Origin: a virus
IMG/VR virus record: IMGVR_UViG_3300044974_000721
Coordinates: 1-64,000 of that record
Strand: one strand, 5' to 3'
Length of the DNA stretch: 64,000 nucleotides
The position numbers and the translations under genes are program-made. Positions 54,196-64,000 of the stretch are shown here, piece by piece. Within the stretch, counting starts at the first letter, position 1. Each line of letters begins with the position of its first letter. The notes beneath the pieces were generated by a model that saw only the letters and a list, made by a program, of their open reading frames with translations, was not told where the DNA came from and ran no database searches.

Positions 54196-57100
54196 ATGCT
54201 TCCATTTATTTCAAAACACTTGATGGCTCCATTAGGTCTGGCAGCAACAGCAGGTTTAGCTGGTGCTACTCTTTTTTCGTCTATGACTTTAAATTCAGAC
54301 CCATTAAAACCAGCAAAGTCATCCTTTTATTTAGCATCTGAGTTTGTACAAAACTCCCTGTTCCTTAACCCTTATGAAAATCTATATAATCAGTACGGTC
54401 AACAATACTCTCCTAAACTTCAAGGGCGTTTTAGCCATGATTACAGTACATTCTTTCAAGATGGCAATTTCTTTAAACCTATTTCCGTAAGTGATGATAC
54501 TTATGCTTTGCCTTCCTTTTCTCAATCAGAAGAAAGACAGCGCTCTATTGATGCTGCCGATAAGCTTTTTGAGCGCGATAAATATATAACTCCTTATGAA
54601 AGAGCCACTTATACCTCTGTTGGTGCTTTATCTGGTCTAGCTTTAACAGGTGTTTTATACGGTGCCAGCAATCTTATTGTTAAAACTGGAGACTTACCTA
54701 CTAAAAACTATACAGCATTTCAGTATCTATTTGAAAGCGAAGTTATTAATTATAACAAAAGTAGTGGCACCTTACCAAAACCAACACGCTATTTACCCAC
54801 AAATTTTATGCCTGCTACTATAGGCGCTCTTACTGGTTACTCTGTCTCTGGTACTGAGGGGGCTGTTATTGGTACTATGCTTGGTAGTTATATAGGGGGT
54901 TATCTTCTTATGAAGGAAGAGTATGGACCTCAACTTAAACCTCTTGTAGCCGGTGCTTTATATGGGGCCTTAGCGGCTAATATTATTTTGGATAGTTTAA
55001 AAACGTTTACCCAGGAAAAGACTCAATCTCAATCCTTTACGTCCTCTTCTTTAATCAAAAACTCTGGTATTAAATCTCGATTACTTAACCAAGATTTTTA
55101 TAAGTCATCTAACCCTTATTCCTTTTCCTTTACAGAGTTAAAGAGTTTAGTTGATAGTAGCGTTACTAATAACATTTATTATACCAACTTTGTTGATAAT
55201 ACTTATAGTCCTGGATACAAAAGCGTTAAACGGTTAAATTTTAAAGATACTATATTAAGTTCTTATAAACCTAACTATAGCGCTAATAAGCTGTATAGAA
55301 TAGAAAAGGGACAAAAGAGTAATGAGCTAAAAACTGAAACTAATGTATTTGATTTTCTTAAACCATTACCTACGGCTATATCTGCTTCGTTTTTTGCTTC
55401 TTTACCTCTTCTTTTAACTGCAGCTTTGGGGACTGAAAAAGCTGACTCTGTTAAGAAAGAAGTTAATAAAGGACTTGTCAATTTCTGGAATATCTTTGGA
55501 GCCTATGAAGCTCGACAAGCAAATATTAAAGCTCAAGGTGAGATAGTAGAAAGCAGCAAGGGCTTATTATCTAGTCTTAATGAAGGAAAACTGTCCGGGA
55601 GTTTTAAATCTACTCTTACTCTTGGTAAATCAACTTTTAACTACTTTAGATCCGAAGTTGTAAAAAACCTTAAAGCTCCTTTACCTATTGCGGCAGGTGC
55701 TCTTGTATATAGTCTACTATCTACTTATCAATATAATAGGTCTTCTGAGTTAGTAAAAGACATAGATAAAGATTATATACCTAGTAATAGTATTAAACTT
55801 AATAACGCTCCTTTAAATATTTTAAGTTATGCAGCACTTGGGGGAGTTGTTGGGGGAACTACAAGTCATTTTTTATCAAAGTTTCCCGCCTATAGAAAGC
55901 TTTCTTACAGTCTACCTTTTACTAGTTTAATAGGAGGAGCTATAACTGGGGCTGCTGAACTACAAAGGGCAAATTTAATAAATGATAGCAGCTCTGTCTT
56001 ACCTAATACTCTTTTAGGGACCACTATGGGGTTTGGTTTAGCTTTTCCCTTAACCCAATATTCTAAAAGCTTACATACAAAAGGTGAAAAGTACCTTAAG
56101 GGTAATACTATCAGTTCTGCTCTATTTGGCTCTATTATTGGGGCTATCTCCGGTTTTATATCTTCATATCAATTTGAATCAAAGTCTGAAACTCCTAGTA
56201 ATTATAATAAAGACCCTATAATAGTAATCAATCAAGCAGTAGCACCACCAGGTACAGACAAAGAGACTGTTAATTATGCTAATGAACTTATTAATAACTC
56301 AAGATACTTAGCGGAGGGTATGGCTGTTAGATTAGACAATAGTCATATATTTTACGATTCAGGTACTATAGGTACTGGTTTAATGAGTTTTCTTAAAGGC
56401 TCTAAAGATAATACTCTTTTAGGTGCCTTTTATGAGCTGTCTTCTGATAAAGAGTTTTTAGGACTACTTGCTACTAAAGCGAGAGATGAAGGTATTGTAG
56501 TTTCTATGGGAGGTAATATTTCTTTTACAGGTGGTCTTGAAGGGGCATATAAATCTATTCTTAACTCTTTTGGGTTAGGTGGACCAGGCGCGGCTATTAC
56601 TTATAAAATTTCTGAGGCTATCAACTCAGTATCTAAGAATATGACAGGTAAAAATGTCTATAAAACTTTAGAGGAAAAGGCTAATCCTAATACTGATAGT
56701 GATGATAGCGGCGCTAGAACTATTAATTCTTTACTTTTCGGCGGACTGGGTTTTATTACCGCGCCTACTATGACTAAAATTATATCTAATATATACTTTA
56801 ATCAGTCTACTTCTGGTATCTTCTCTAATAAGAACGTATTTAGTAGGCTGTTTATAGGCTTTACATTTGGCACATTAGGGTATAATTTTGCATCTACTAC
56901 TCTAGATAGTACACCTTATAGACATATTGAACAGGCAGCAGAGTATTTTGCGGGTACACCTATAGATTCTCTTAAAGCTTATGGTTTAACTATTGGAAAA
57001 AATGGACCTAATACTAAAAACTATTTTACAGGTAATTTTATAGACCATATGTTAGCTATGTTTAGTAGAACCACTTTACTAAGTGGTATAGACGTAACTA

Positions 57101-60100
57101 ACAAGACTACACCGTTCGCTTTAGGTTATAAATACGACCCTTCAAAGAAAAATGAAATATATAATTACATCCTTCATTCTAAATTTTTTGTAGAAGAAGA
57201 AGGTTATTCGGACCGATATTTTGTTTCTACAGGTAATCTTGAAACTGTAGTCCAAACCTCAAGAGGCGCTCGTAAACAACTTAACTATGCTATTTATGGC
57301 AAAGACCCCCAAATAGCTAAGGATCTAAGAACTGTAGCTAAATTTGTAGCTACGGCTAATACTTCCGATGATCTTAGTACTCTTACTAATCAACTTACAT
57401 CTAAAAAAGTTTCTATCGGCGGTTTTGGTAGTAACTCAGACCAACAAATTATTAATCTTATACGCGAATCTAAAGGACAGATCTACGGCGTTATGCCTTA
57501 CGCTTCAGATGTAGAAATAGCTAATGCCTTTGTTCAGGCACAAAAAGAAGGTAATGATGTAACTGTATTTATTCAAAATCCTTTAGGTGTAAAAGCAGGC
57601 GGTAGTCAAGTAGCTAGTTCTAACTTTGCTAGAATCCTATTTGAAGGCGGAGTTACTATCCAAATACTTCCAGAAGATTCTACTTACCTTCCCCACGCTA
57701 AAGTTATTGCTTCTAAAGATACTGTTCATCTAGGTAGTCATAACTTTTCCTCTAACTCTGCTCGTCACGTTATTGAAGCTAGTCTACAGTTTCGTTCTTC
57801 TAATATTGGCACCCCGGTTATACAAGCTATAAAACGAGATATATACACTACAGGCGCTATTGCTTTAAATACAAAAAACTATAAGGAAGTAGTAGACAAA
57901 GCTTTATCTTCTAAAGATTACTTTACACTACGCTTGTATAAAGCTTTATACGGTACTAGCAACTTAAAGGAAAATCAAACAAGAATATCTAATAAAAATG
58001 ATTTAGTAGAGTTTCTTACCCCGGATTTACTATCTATAAGTGGGATTATAGATAGTAACTTAAATTCAGGCGCTGTCTTTCTTCCCACTTCTATCCCAAC
58101 TGATTATTACTCTAGACACGGTTTTAGTGCTAAACCTAATATCTATCAACATATTCGCTACGGTCTTGATAAACAATCTTCTATTGAACGATTCTCTGCC
58201 TTCTACGCTGATTTTGCTCTTCAACATCCTTTGACTAAAGGCCTCGGCTCTTATATTAATTCTGTATTTCCTAACCTCTATAAACCTAATGATGGTTTAT
58301 TTACTACTGTTACTAAAGGGTTAGGTCGCTTTTTAGATACTATAACTGGACACTACACTAACATGTATTATAAGGACTTAAGACAAGGCCTTATATATGG
58401 GACAATAAAAGATTACCATAAGTCAGCTTATCGTAATGATAACAGAAGAGGCTTCTTTGAAAATACTTTGTCTACTGTTAGCTCCGCTATGTCTACTACA
58501 GTTTACTCTTTAGCTTTTTACTTCGGCGTAACACATAGTATGTCTATTGCTAGAGCTAAATTTGAAGATATAGGCACTGATTATATATCTCAATTAAACT
58601 TTGACTCCACCCCAGACTATATAAAAAAAATATACTTTGACTCTAGCTCTATAAAACGCTTTTCTCTTGTTAAAGATATAACAGATACCTTAAAAACAAC
58701 ATCCTCTACACAACTAGGTAAGGTTCTAGATCAGTATTATGATTACATTATTTCAGAAGCCTATTCCTCTACACCCACTACATCCTCTACAACTACTTCC
58801 GCTATAAAATCTATAGACTCTGATATAAAAACTCAGTTTGATACTTTAAGAACTAGCACTGACGGTCATAATCTTATTATAGAGCATGATATAGATTCTG
58901 TAAAAGAGGCTATAACTAATAAAAAAATAGACGTTAATGATTCTTCCTCTATAGCTAAGTTTAAAAAAGAAACTTTTGGTGTTGATGATACTAATATTAC
59001 CTTCCGTACAGTTGAAGGTAGACCGGCACTCTTTAATACTGTTAGCTACTTGAGAAACATTGATAACAGTCATTTTAATAATATCATTGAACCTATTATC
59101 AGAGATATAGCTATATACGACTCAGCTGATGCAGCTAGTTTTGAGAATACATTATTAGCCCTTAAACGTAGTATCTCTGGACCTATAACACTTAGTTTTA
59201 AAGAAGGAAGCGATTATAAAGACCTTTTAGATGTTGAAAACTTTGGTTATAAACGGTTAGAGAATATAGCTACTCAGTTAGATAAATTAGCTAGTTTTAT
59301 CCCCGCTAATCCTTTACTTTATTACAAACCTTATCGGCAAGCTCGTGGGGTTACTACTCTCTCTCAGTATAATATAAGCCCCTCCGGCGCTATTTTTAAA
59401 GATAGTATATCCCTAAAAAGCCTTATTGGCCCAGGCTTCTCCGGTCTTACTTCTTTTAGTACCCAAGTACTCCAACATATTAAAACTGTTAAGTTAGATA
59501 AATTTGTATCAGAGAGCTTTAACTCCTTTGTCCTACAAAATAAACTTATTAAAACTGAACTTAAAATAGCTAAGGAAGTAGATAACCTACTAAAACTAAA
59601 CACAGTGCCTGTAGATTTACTACAAGACTTAACTGATTTTAACAACAGTACTCTTACAAGTAAATCTCTAAAAGAGCTATCAGATAACCTTAAAGATAAT
59701 GTAGGAGAAGCTCTAAAAGACATAATAAATGATTCTAAACTATCTACGCTAATCCTTCAATATACACAAGATTATGACGCTTTTATATCTAATACTAAAT
59801 TTTATGGGAATGATTCTATAGAAAAAATTAAAGACAACAGTAATATAGGTTTGAATAGAACTTTACGTTCTATACTTTTTTCTGCGGGTCCTATTCTTAT
59901 TCTTGACCGTTTGCTAGACCCTCACTTAATGCAAAACAACGGCGACTTAATATCTCAAATCTTTGCTGACTTTAATCTTACTAGAACTAAAGATGATAAA
60001 CGTGTTAGTCAAATAGAATTTACTGGTGGCATACCTTTCTACATTAAGTACCCCGCTATACTTTCAGGTTTTGTTACTGGGGGCTTTGCTTTACCTGCTA

Positions 60101-63100
60101 GACAATCAACACATAGTGTTATCTCTCTTCTAAACACTACTTTACAGTCTCGTTACGCTAATGTAAACTTATCAGGCTTGACAGGTGCCGCAGATAGTTC
60201 TTTACTGAATGAAGCACACGAGTATTTAAAAACTCTATCCTCTTCTAGCTCTGCTGCTATTGACCTTGACTCTCCCGTGTCTAAATACTTATTTGGAGGG
60301 GGCGGTCAAAGACTTAAATTAAAATTCGGATATATGGGAGCTTTTGTAGGAGGCTCAGCGGCTCTTATTGCAACACAAACCTTATTTAATTTAACGGCTT
60401 TAACTCTTAACTTTATTAAATGGGCTGATAAAGGTGAGGGTCAAAAACCTAGTTCAGAAGAAATGGCAGCCGGCCTAAAAGTTATGAGCATTATTAAAAG
60501 GTCTTTAACTGCACAAAAAACCTCAAAAAAAGCTACTGTTGATGAAATAGCTTCTAGAGAAGTCTTACGGTTAGGAGCCCTTAATTTAACTTATGGGCGG
60601 GATAAACGTTCCTCTTACGTCTATACTTTCTCTAGTCAAATCCCAACACCTTTATTCCAAGCTACTCTAGTTAGTAAACTTGACAAACAAGGTAATGCTC
60701 TTACCTATGGTTTAGGGTTTCAATTTTTTCCTATTCTAGGCTCTGGTTCTATCCCTACTGCTCCTTTTAGCATTAGCCTTAGACCTTTACGTAATACTAT
60801 TGCTGATAAACGCTTATCTTATATCAATTATTTGTCTGGAACTACTTCTAATGAATACGAAAAGGTTAATGAATATAAAAGACAACTTAACCATAGCTTG
60901 GGTGTATCCCTATTATCATTGCCCGGACAGTTTATATCAGTCGATAAAGATACTACACTTTCTGCTGCTATTAACTTCTTGGGGGCTACTTCTTATCTCT
61001 CTAGCCTTGCTTCTAAAATACCTAAGTCTGTAAGTCCTTCTGATAAAGCTTTTAGATATACTACTGCTTTTGCTTTTGATACAGCGCGTAACATAGTTGG
61101 CTATAGTCAAGCATTAACTATAGCTCTTCCTAATGCTTTCTTTAAGGTAGGTACTTCTTTACTAGGTAATCCTAATATTAAACCGTTAGGCCCTGCATCT
61201 CGTAAATTGGCTCCTTTTATTCTTTCTTATATGTATGCTTCTGGTATTACTGCACCAGAAGGTTCTTTCTCTCATATAGGATCTCATATAGCCAACCCTG
61301 TAGATGCTGAATGGTATCGATTTATTACAGCTGTAGCACCAACAACACTAATTTACGGGGTTGGGTTACACCAGGCTAAGGTCTTTAGCAAAGCGCAAGA
61401 TATGGCTCCTCTTGATACTAGTACAGATTTCATATCTAATAAACAAAGAGCAATAAAAAACATTTACGATGCAGCAGTTAAGTCTATAGACCCTAAGTTA
61501 GTTGCTAACTATGAGCTTCCTTTAATAAGAACTGCTAACTTAAGGTTAAATATAGCCGCGCGCCGTATTTTCTCTATAACCTCTCTTCTTGTCGCCGGTG
61601 GCCTTATTAGCAACGTTAGTAACCTAAAAATCGGATTCCTTGATATTATTTCTGATTCTCAATCTAAACAGCTTTCTGAAGTAGAACGCGTTCTTCAAGG
61701 GGATAACTCTAATCTTGTCCGTTACCGCCCTTCTAATGTTTTTGATGCCGCTATCTCTTATGCTGACTTCCTTGCCCGCTCTGTTACTGGTATCTTTGGT
61801 GTTCAAAATCTATTCTATAGAGACGACCCTAATGCTTTTTTATCTCTTGGCGGCCCTTTTGGTATCAGCGAAACTCAACCTAATAAACATAGAGATTATG
61901 TCCAAAACCAAGCCTCATCAGCTGATATTAGTGGCTCTAAAGTAACTCTGGCAGCCCAATTAGCTAGCGCTGATTTCTCTATGCAGCTTAAAGCTATGCT
62001 AGACTTATCTGGCTCTAAAGACAAAACCTCTTCTCAAGTCTTTACCCGCCTTTTTGCTTACCCCAGAAAAGATTTTGCTAAAATAAGCCGCTACATATCC
62101 CAAAGTGAATACTCTTTAATTAGAAACCGTAGCGGGGCTTTTCAACTAGCTATCGCTACCCGCGAGTACCAATTACAACACCTTAAACACCAAAGACCTA
62201 TTGAACTAGCTTATACCTTACTTAAAGAACTTTACGCCGCCGGTAGAATTAATTCCCCTAAAACCCGTATTCCTGTTACATACACCCCTCTGGACTCTCT
62301 TCCAGATATGTTTGCAACTGTATACTCTACCCCTTCAGATTCCTCTCTCGATCTTTCTACCCGTATTACTCGACTTTTAAAAGGCTTTACTTCTAAATCT
62401 TCTACCTTTGTAGCACTAGAAGATATAGCTATGCAACAATATAAGGAAATGAGTAGCCAAATACCCTTTATTGGCTACTTTATTGATAACTTTAAAGATA
62501 TCGCTAGCTCTATTTCTGGTAATACTACAGCCTCTAGCGGCTTTGCTTTAGCTCTCCAAGCAGTTCCTTTAGCTACTTTTGCTCTTGGTGGTGTTTTCTC
62601 TGTTGGTTCACAACTTCTTACCTCTTTATATGCTGTTCAAACAGGTAACATACTTAAGTCTTCAAGAAATGAATTAGAAACAGTTAGGTCTAATTTAGAA
62701 CGTATTAAAAAAGCACCGTTTGGGTATGACCCTACTACTAAAAAGTTGAAATTTAACAACACCCCTATAAATGAGGCTATTATTGATGTAACTAATCCTA
62801 CTCTTTTGTCGTCTAATATACAAACTGCTCATACTAGTTTGTTTGACACAAACTTTATTGATAATGAAATAACTTCAGATATACAAGAAATTTCAACTCT
62901 AAAAAATTCACTAAGAACTGCTACCGACTCGTCTCATATTGCCTCTATTAAGAGTGATATAGAAACAAAAACACTCAGCTTAAAAGATAAATTGACAAAA
63001 AAACTAGAATATTTTCTAGATACTGATATTAATATTGGCCCCTCTAAATCCTTAAAAGTATCCGAGGTTTTGCAAATAACTTCGGAGGTTAAAGATAATC

Positions 63101-64000
63101 TATTGAGTAAAGCTAACAATATACTCACTGAATTAACCTCTATTATAGAAAGTACTCAATTAGAAGAAGTATTAGACCCTCGTATAAAACGGGCTTTGGG
63201 TCAAGCTTTGATAGAGTTACATAAAGATATATACAGTCAAGCACATTTACCACCTACAACTAAACCAAATGTGCAAACTAGTAGCTTGTCTTCAACTGTA
63301 GCCCGCGCTGATAAAACTGCTTCTATCCCTGTCAAAAATCTTAACTCTATTATTCAACAACGCGGTATTACTGGCCTTGTTTTACAATCCTCTCAAGGCG
63401 CTTTTAGTCTAGCTTCTAAATTCCAAGATTTACATGGCCCTTATGAAGTCCTCTCTGGCTTAACTTTAACTATCTCCTCTACTAACCGTCTTCAAAAATA
63501 TCAGGGTGCTTACGCTGCTTCTTCTGGCTTAATAACTACAGCCGCCGCTTTTGCGGCTATGTTGGCTATTAACAGCTTGGGTGTTAGCGCCCTTCCTCTT
63601 ATGATTGCTATGGGCCTTGGTGTTTGGGGCTTTACTTCTTGGGATTCTACTTTTAATAATAAACGCTTTACTAGGTCAGCTTTATCTACTATGCTTGCTA
63701 TAGATAAAGCAGTATTTGACCCTGTTCGCTACGGCACGGCTAACCTTTTATATAATCTCCCTACTATACCTATTTTAGGCCCCCTTTCTCACGCCCCCTT
63801 CTCTCTGTTTGACTCTTTTCTTAATAACATTTACTCCTCTTCTTTTGTATCAGAAAACCCTAACGTTCAAATGGGTTTATCTTTCATTTTGCCTGAAACA
63901 CCTCAAAGGTATGACCTCTTTAGAATGAGTAAAGTCCCTAACTCTTATACCTTTGCAGGCCCTAGACAAGAAATCCTCTCTTACGATGAATACCTTAAAA
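54196..64000 (+). CDS. Second giant virion-type protein with two-motif phospholipase D domain (partial, at least 3268 aa)
   Basis: The frame starts at ATG 54196 and stays open for 3268 codons to the window end. A PLD-superfamily domain spans about residues 980-1220: HSK at 994 followed by STGN, and HAK at 1167 followed by GSHN. This is the same two-motif arrangement as in the 4483-aa giant. More than ten hydrophobic Gly/Ala-rich segments are spread through the protein, for example near residues 11-30, 140-165, 205-240, 535-550, near 2150, and a long pair near 3110-3150. Polar helical stretches lie near 1540-1640 and 2830-3020. The combination suggests an ejected protein that crosses or inserts into the cell membrane, or a tape-measure protein. 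No Shine-Dalgarno site. The PLD call is from motifs; the role is inference. Confidence 0.85.
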   Translation, partial: MLPFISKHLMAPLGLAATAGLAGATLFSSMTLNSDPLKPAKSSFYLASEFVQNSLFLNPYENLYNQYGQQYSPKLQGRFSHDYSTFFQDGNFFKPISVSDDTYALPSFSQSEERQRSIDAADKLFERDKYITPYERATYTSVGALSGLALTGVLYGASNLIVKTGDLPTKNYTAFQYLFESEVINYNKSSGTLPKPTRYLPTNFMPATIGALTGYSVSGTEGAVIGTMLGSYIGGYLLMKEEYGPQLKPLVAGALYGALAANIILDSLKTFTQEKTQSQSFTSSSLIKNSGIKSRLLNQDFYKSSNPYSFSFTELKSLVDSSVTNNIYYTNFVDNTYSPGYKSVKRLNFKDTILSSYKPNYSANKLYRIEKGQKSNELKTETNVFDFLKPLPTAISASFFASLPLLLTAALGTEKADSVKKEVNKGLVNFWNIFGAYEARQANIKAQGEIVESSKGLLSSLNEGKLSGSFKSTLTLGKSTFNYFRSEVVKNLKAPLPIAAGALVYSLLSTYQYNRSSELVKDIDKDYIPSNSIKLNNAPLNILSYAALGGVVGGTTSHFLSKFPAYRKLSYSLPFTSLIGGAITGAAELQRANLINDSSSVLPNTLLGTTMGFGLAFPLTQYSKSLHTKGEKYLKGNTISSALFGSIIGAISGFISSYQFESKSETPSNYNKDPIIVINQAVAPPGTDKETVNYANELINNSRYLAEGMAVRLDNSHIFYDSGTIGTGLMSFLKGSKDNTLLGAFYELSSDKEFLGLLATKARDEGIVVSMGGNISFTGGLEGAYKSILNSFGLGGPGAAITYKISEAINSVSKNMTGKNVYKTLEEKANPNTDSDDSGARTINSLLFGGLGFITAPTMTKIISNIYFNQSTSGIFSNKNVFSRLFIGFTFGTLGYNFASTTLDSTPYRHIEQAAEYFAGTPIDSLKAYGLTIGKNGPNTKNYFTGNFIDHMLAMFSRTTLLSGIDVTNKTTPFALGYKYDPSKKNEIYNYILHSKFFVEEEGYSDRYFVSTGNLETVVQTSRGARKQLNYAIYGKDPQIAKDLRTVAKFVATANTSDDLSTLTNQLTSKKVSIGGFGSNSDQQIINLIRESKGQIYGVMPYASDVEIANAFVQAQKEGNDVTVFIQNPLGVKAGGSQVASSNFARILFEGGVTIQILPEDSTYLPHAKVIASKDTVHLGSHNFSSNSARHVIEASLQFRSSNIGTPVIQAIKRDIYTTGAIALNTKNYKEVVDKALSSKDYFTLRLYKALYGTSNLKENQTRISNKNDLVEFLTPDLLSISGIIDSNLNSGAVFLPTSIPTDYYSRHGFSAKPNIYQHIRYGLDKQSSIERFSAFYADFALQHPLTKGLGSYINSVFPNLYKPNDGLFTTVTKGLGRFLDTITGHYTNMYYKDLRQGLIYGTIKDYHKSAYRNDNRRGFFENTLSTVSSAMSTTVYSLAFYFGVTHSMSIARAKFEDIGTDYISQLNFDSTPDYIKKIYFDSSSIKRFSLVKDITDTLKTTSSTQLGKVLDQYYDYIISEAYSSTPTTSSTTTSAIKSIDSDIKTQFDTLRTSTDGHNLIIEHDIDSVKEAITNKKIDVNDSSSIAKFKKETFGVDDTNITFRTVEGRPALFNTVSYLRNIDNSHFNNIIEPIIRDIAIYDSADAASFENTLLALKRSISGPITLSFKEGSDYKDLLDVENFGYKRLENIATQLDKLASFIPANPLLYYKPYRQARGVTTLSQYNISPSGAIFKDSISLKSLIGPGFSGLTSFSTQVLQHIKTVKLDKFVSESFNSFVLQNKLIKTELKIAKEVDNLLKLNTVPVDLLQDLTDFNNSTLTSKSLKELSDNLKDNVGEALKDIINDSKLSTLILQYTQDYDAFISNTKFYGNDSIEKIKDNSNIGLNRTLRSILFSAGPILILDRLLDPHLMQNNGDLISQIFADFNLTRTKDDKRVSQIEFTGGIPFYIKYPAILSGFVTGGFALPARQSTHSVISLLNTTLQSRYANVNLSGLTGAADSSLLNEAHEYLKTLSSSSSAAIDLDSPVSKYLFGGGGQRLKLKFGYMGAFVGGSAALIATQTLFNLTALTLNFIKWADKGEGQKPSSEEMAAGLKVMSIIKRSLTAQKTSKKATVDEIASREVLRLGALNLTYGRDKRSSYVYTFSSQIPTPLFQATLVSKLDKQGNALTYGLGFQFFPILGSGSIPTAPFSISLRPLRNTIADKRLSYINYLSGTTSNEYEKVNEYKRQLNHSLGVSLLSLPGQFISVDKDTTLSAAINFLGATSYLSSLASKIPKSVSPSDKAFRYTTAFAFDTARNIVGYSQALTIALPNAFFKVGTSLLGNPNIKPLGPASRKLAPFILSYMYASGITAPEGSFSHIGSHIANPVDAEWYRFITAVAPTTLIYGVGLHQAKVFSKAQDMAPLDTSTDFISNKQRAIKNIYDAAVKSIDPKLVANYELPLIRTANLRLNIAARRIFSITSLLVAGGLISNVSNLKIGFLDIISDSQSKQLSEVERVLQGDNSNLVRYRPSNVFDAAISYADFLARSVTGIFGVQNLFYRDDPNAFLSLGGPFGISETQPNKHRDYVQNQASSADISGSKVTLAAQLASADFSMQLKAMLDLSGSKDKTSSQVFTRLFAYPRKDFAKISRYISQSEYSLIRNRSGAFQLAIATREYQLQHLKHQRPIELAYTLLKELYAAGRINSPKTRIPVTYTPLDSLPDMFATVYSTPSDSSLDLSTRITRLLKGFTSKSSTFVALEDIAMQQYKEMSSQIPFIGYFIDNFKDIASSISGNTTASSGFALALQAVPLATFALGGVFSVGSQLLTSLYAVQTGNILKSSRNELETVRSNLERIKKAPFGYDPTTKKLKFNNTPINEAIIDVTNPTLLSSNIQTAHTSLFDTNFIDNEITSDIQEISTLKNSLRTATDSSHIASIKSDIETKTLSLKDKLTKKLEYFLDTDINIGPSKSLKVSEVLQITSEVKDNLLSKANNILTELTSIIESTQLEEVLDPRIKRALGQALIELHKDIYSQAHLPPTTKPNVQTSSLSSTVARADKTASIPVKNLNSIIQQRGITGLVLQSSQGAFSLASKFQDLHGPYEVLSGLTLTISSTNRLQKYQGAYAASSGLITTAAAFAAMLAINSLGVSALPLMIAMGLGVWGFTSWDSTFNNKRFTRSALSTMLAIDKAVFDPVRYGTANLLYNLPTIPILGPLSHAPFSLFDSFLNNIYSSSFVSENPNVQMGLSFILPETPQRYDLFRMSKVPNSYTFAGPRQEILSYDEYLK

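Noticed and set aside
54196-64000. Short frames such as 60800-61033 and 61715-61945
   Set aside because: They are out-of-frame shadows inside the second giant; I translated the giant frame through to 64000 without a stop.
1-64000. Alternative genetic code (reassigned TAG or TGA)
   Set aside because: TAA, TAG and TGA all end well-supported genes (for example TGA at 39811-39813 and TAG at 25150-25152).
1-64000. Diversity-generating retroelement linked to the fibre-like paralogues
   Set aside because: No reverse transcriptase and no A-mutated template/variable repeat pair are present; the repeats are ordinary duplications.

Overview
The window reads as part of one genome: a large contractile-tailed phage (myovirus), or a prophage derived from one. 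The evidence is a nearly complete set of virion genes: portal, Mu gpI-like protease/scaffold, major capsid protein, very long tail sheath, tail tube, baseplate hub, spike-like proteins, gp25-like and gpJ-like wedge proteins, PAAR tip and large terminase. The DNA is AT-rich. TAA, TAG and TGA all act as stops, so the ordinary bacterial code is used. No rRNA, tRNA, integrase, CRISPR array, replication gene or lysis gene was seen. The host cannot be fixed from this sequence. The rarity of Shine-Dalgarno sites before most genes would fit hosts that often do without them, such as many cyanobacteria or Bacteroidetes, but that is only an inference.

Layout. Bases 1-655 are a non-coding array of about 50 copies of a degenerate 13-bp unit. 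Bases 713-2466 hold four small plus-strand genes with good Shine-Dalgarno sites and very purine-rich coding strands, including the PAAR tip. Bases 2463-22340 are a minus-strand block: an unknown 328-aa protein, three paralogous proteins with swapped C-terminal modules (fibre- or baseplate-like), a 178-aa protein, and a 4483-aa giant with a two-motif phospholipase D (PLD) domain near its N-terminus. From 22399 on, almost everything is on the plus strand in virion-assembly order. First comes a tail-assembly-chaperone-like gene with an apparent programmed -1 frameshift. Then follow portal, a minus-strand SWIM zinc-finger gene, a Cys-rich protein, protease/scaffold, capsid, connector-region genes, sheath, tube, hub, spike/baseplate genes, terminase, a small ATPase with altered catalytic motifs and a 187-aa protein. 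Last is a second giant (at least 3268 aa) that is still open at the window end and also carries a two-motif PLD domain.

How the parts work together. The portal, protease/scaffold and capsid proteins build the head and the terminase fills it. The connector genes, sheath, tube, hub, spike, gp25/J proteins and PAAR tip build the injection machine. The two giants are the best candidates for tape-measure or ejected proteins; both pair a PLD module with hydrophobic segments.

The most unusual signals are: the two giant PLD proteins; the A AAA AAG frameshift site in the chaperone gene; the duplicated and shuffled adhesin-like cassette; the 13-bp repeat array; a GC-rich 16-nt palindrome reused as the core of two hairpins; blocks of opposite synonymous-codon style that switch inside genes; and the ATPase in which the expected catalytic Glu and switch His are both Asn.
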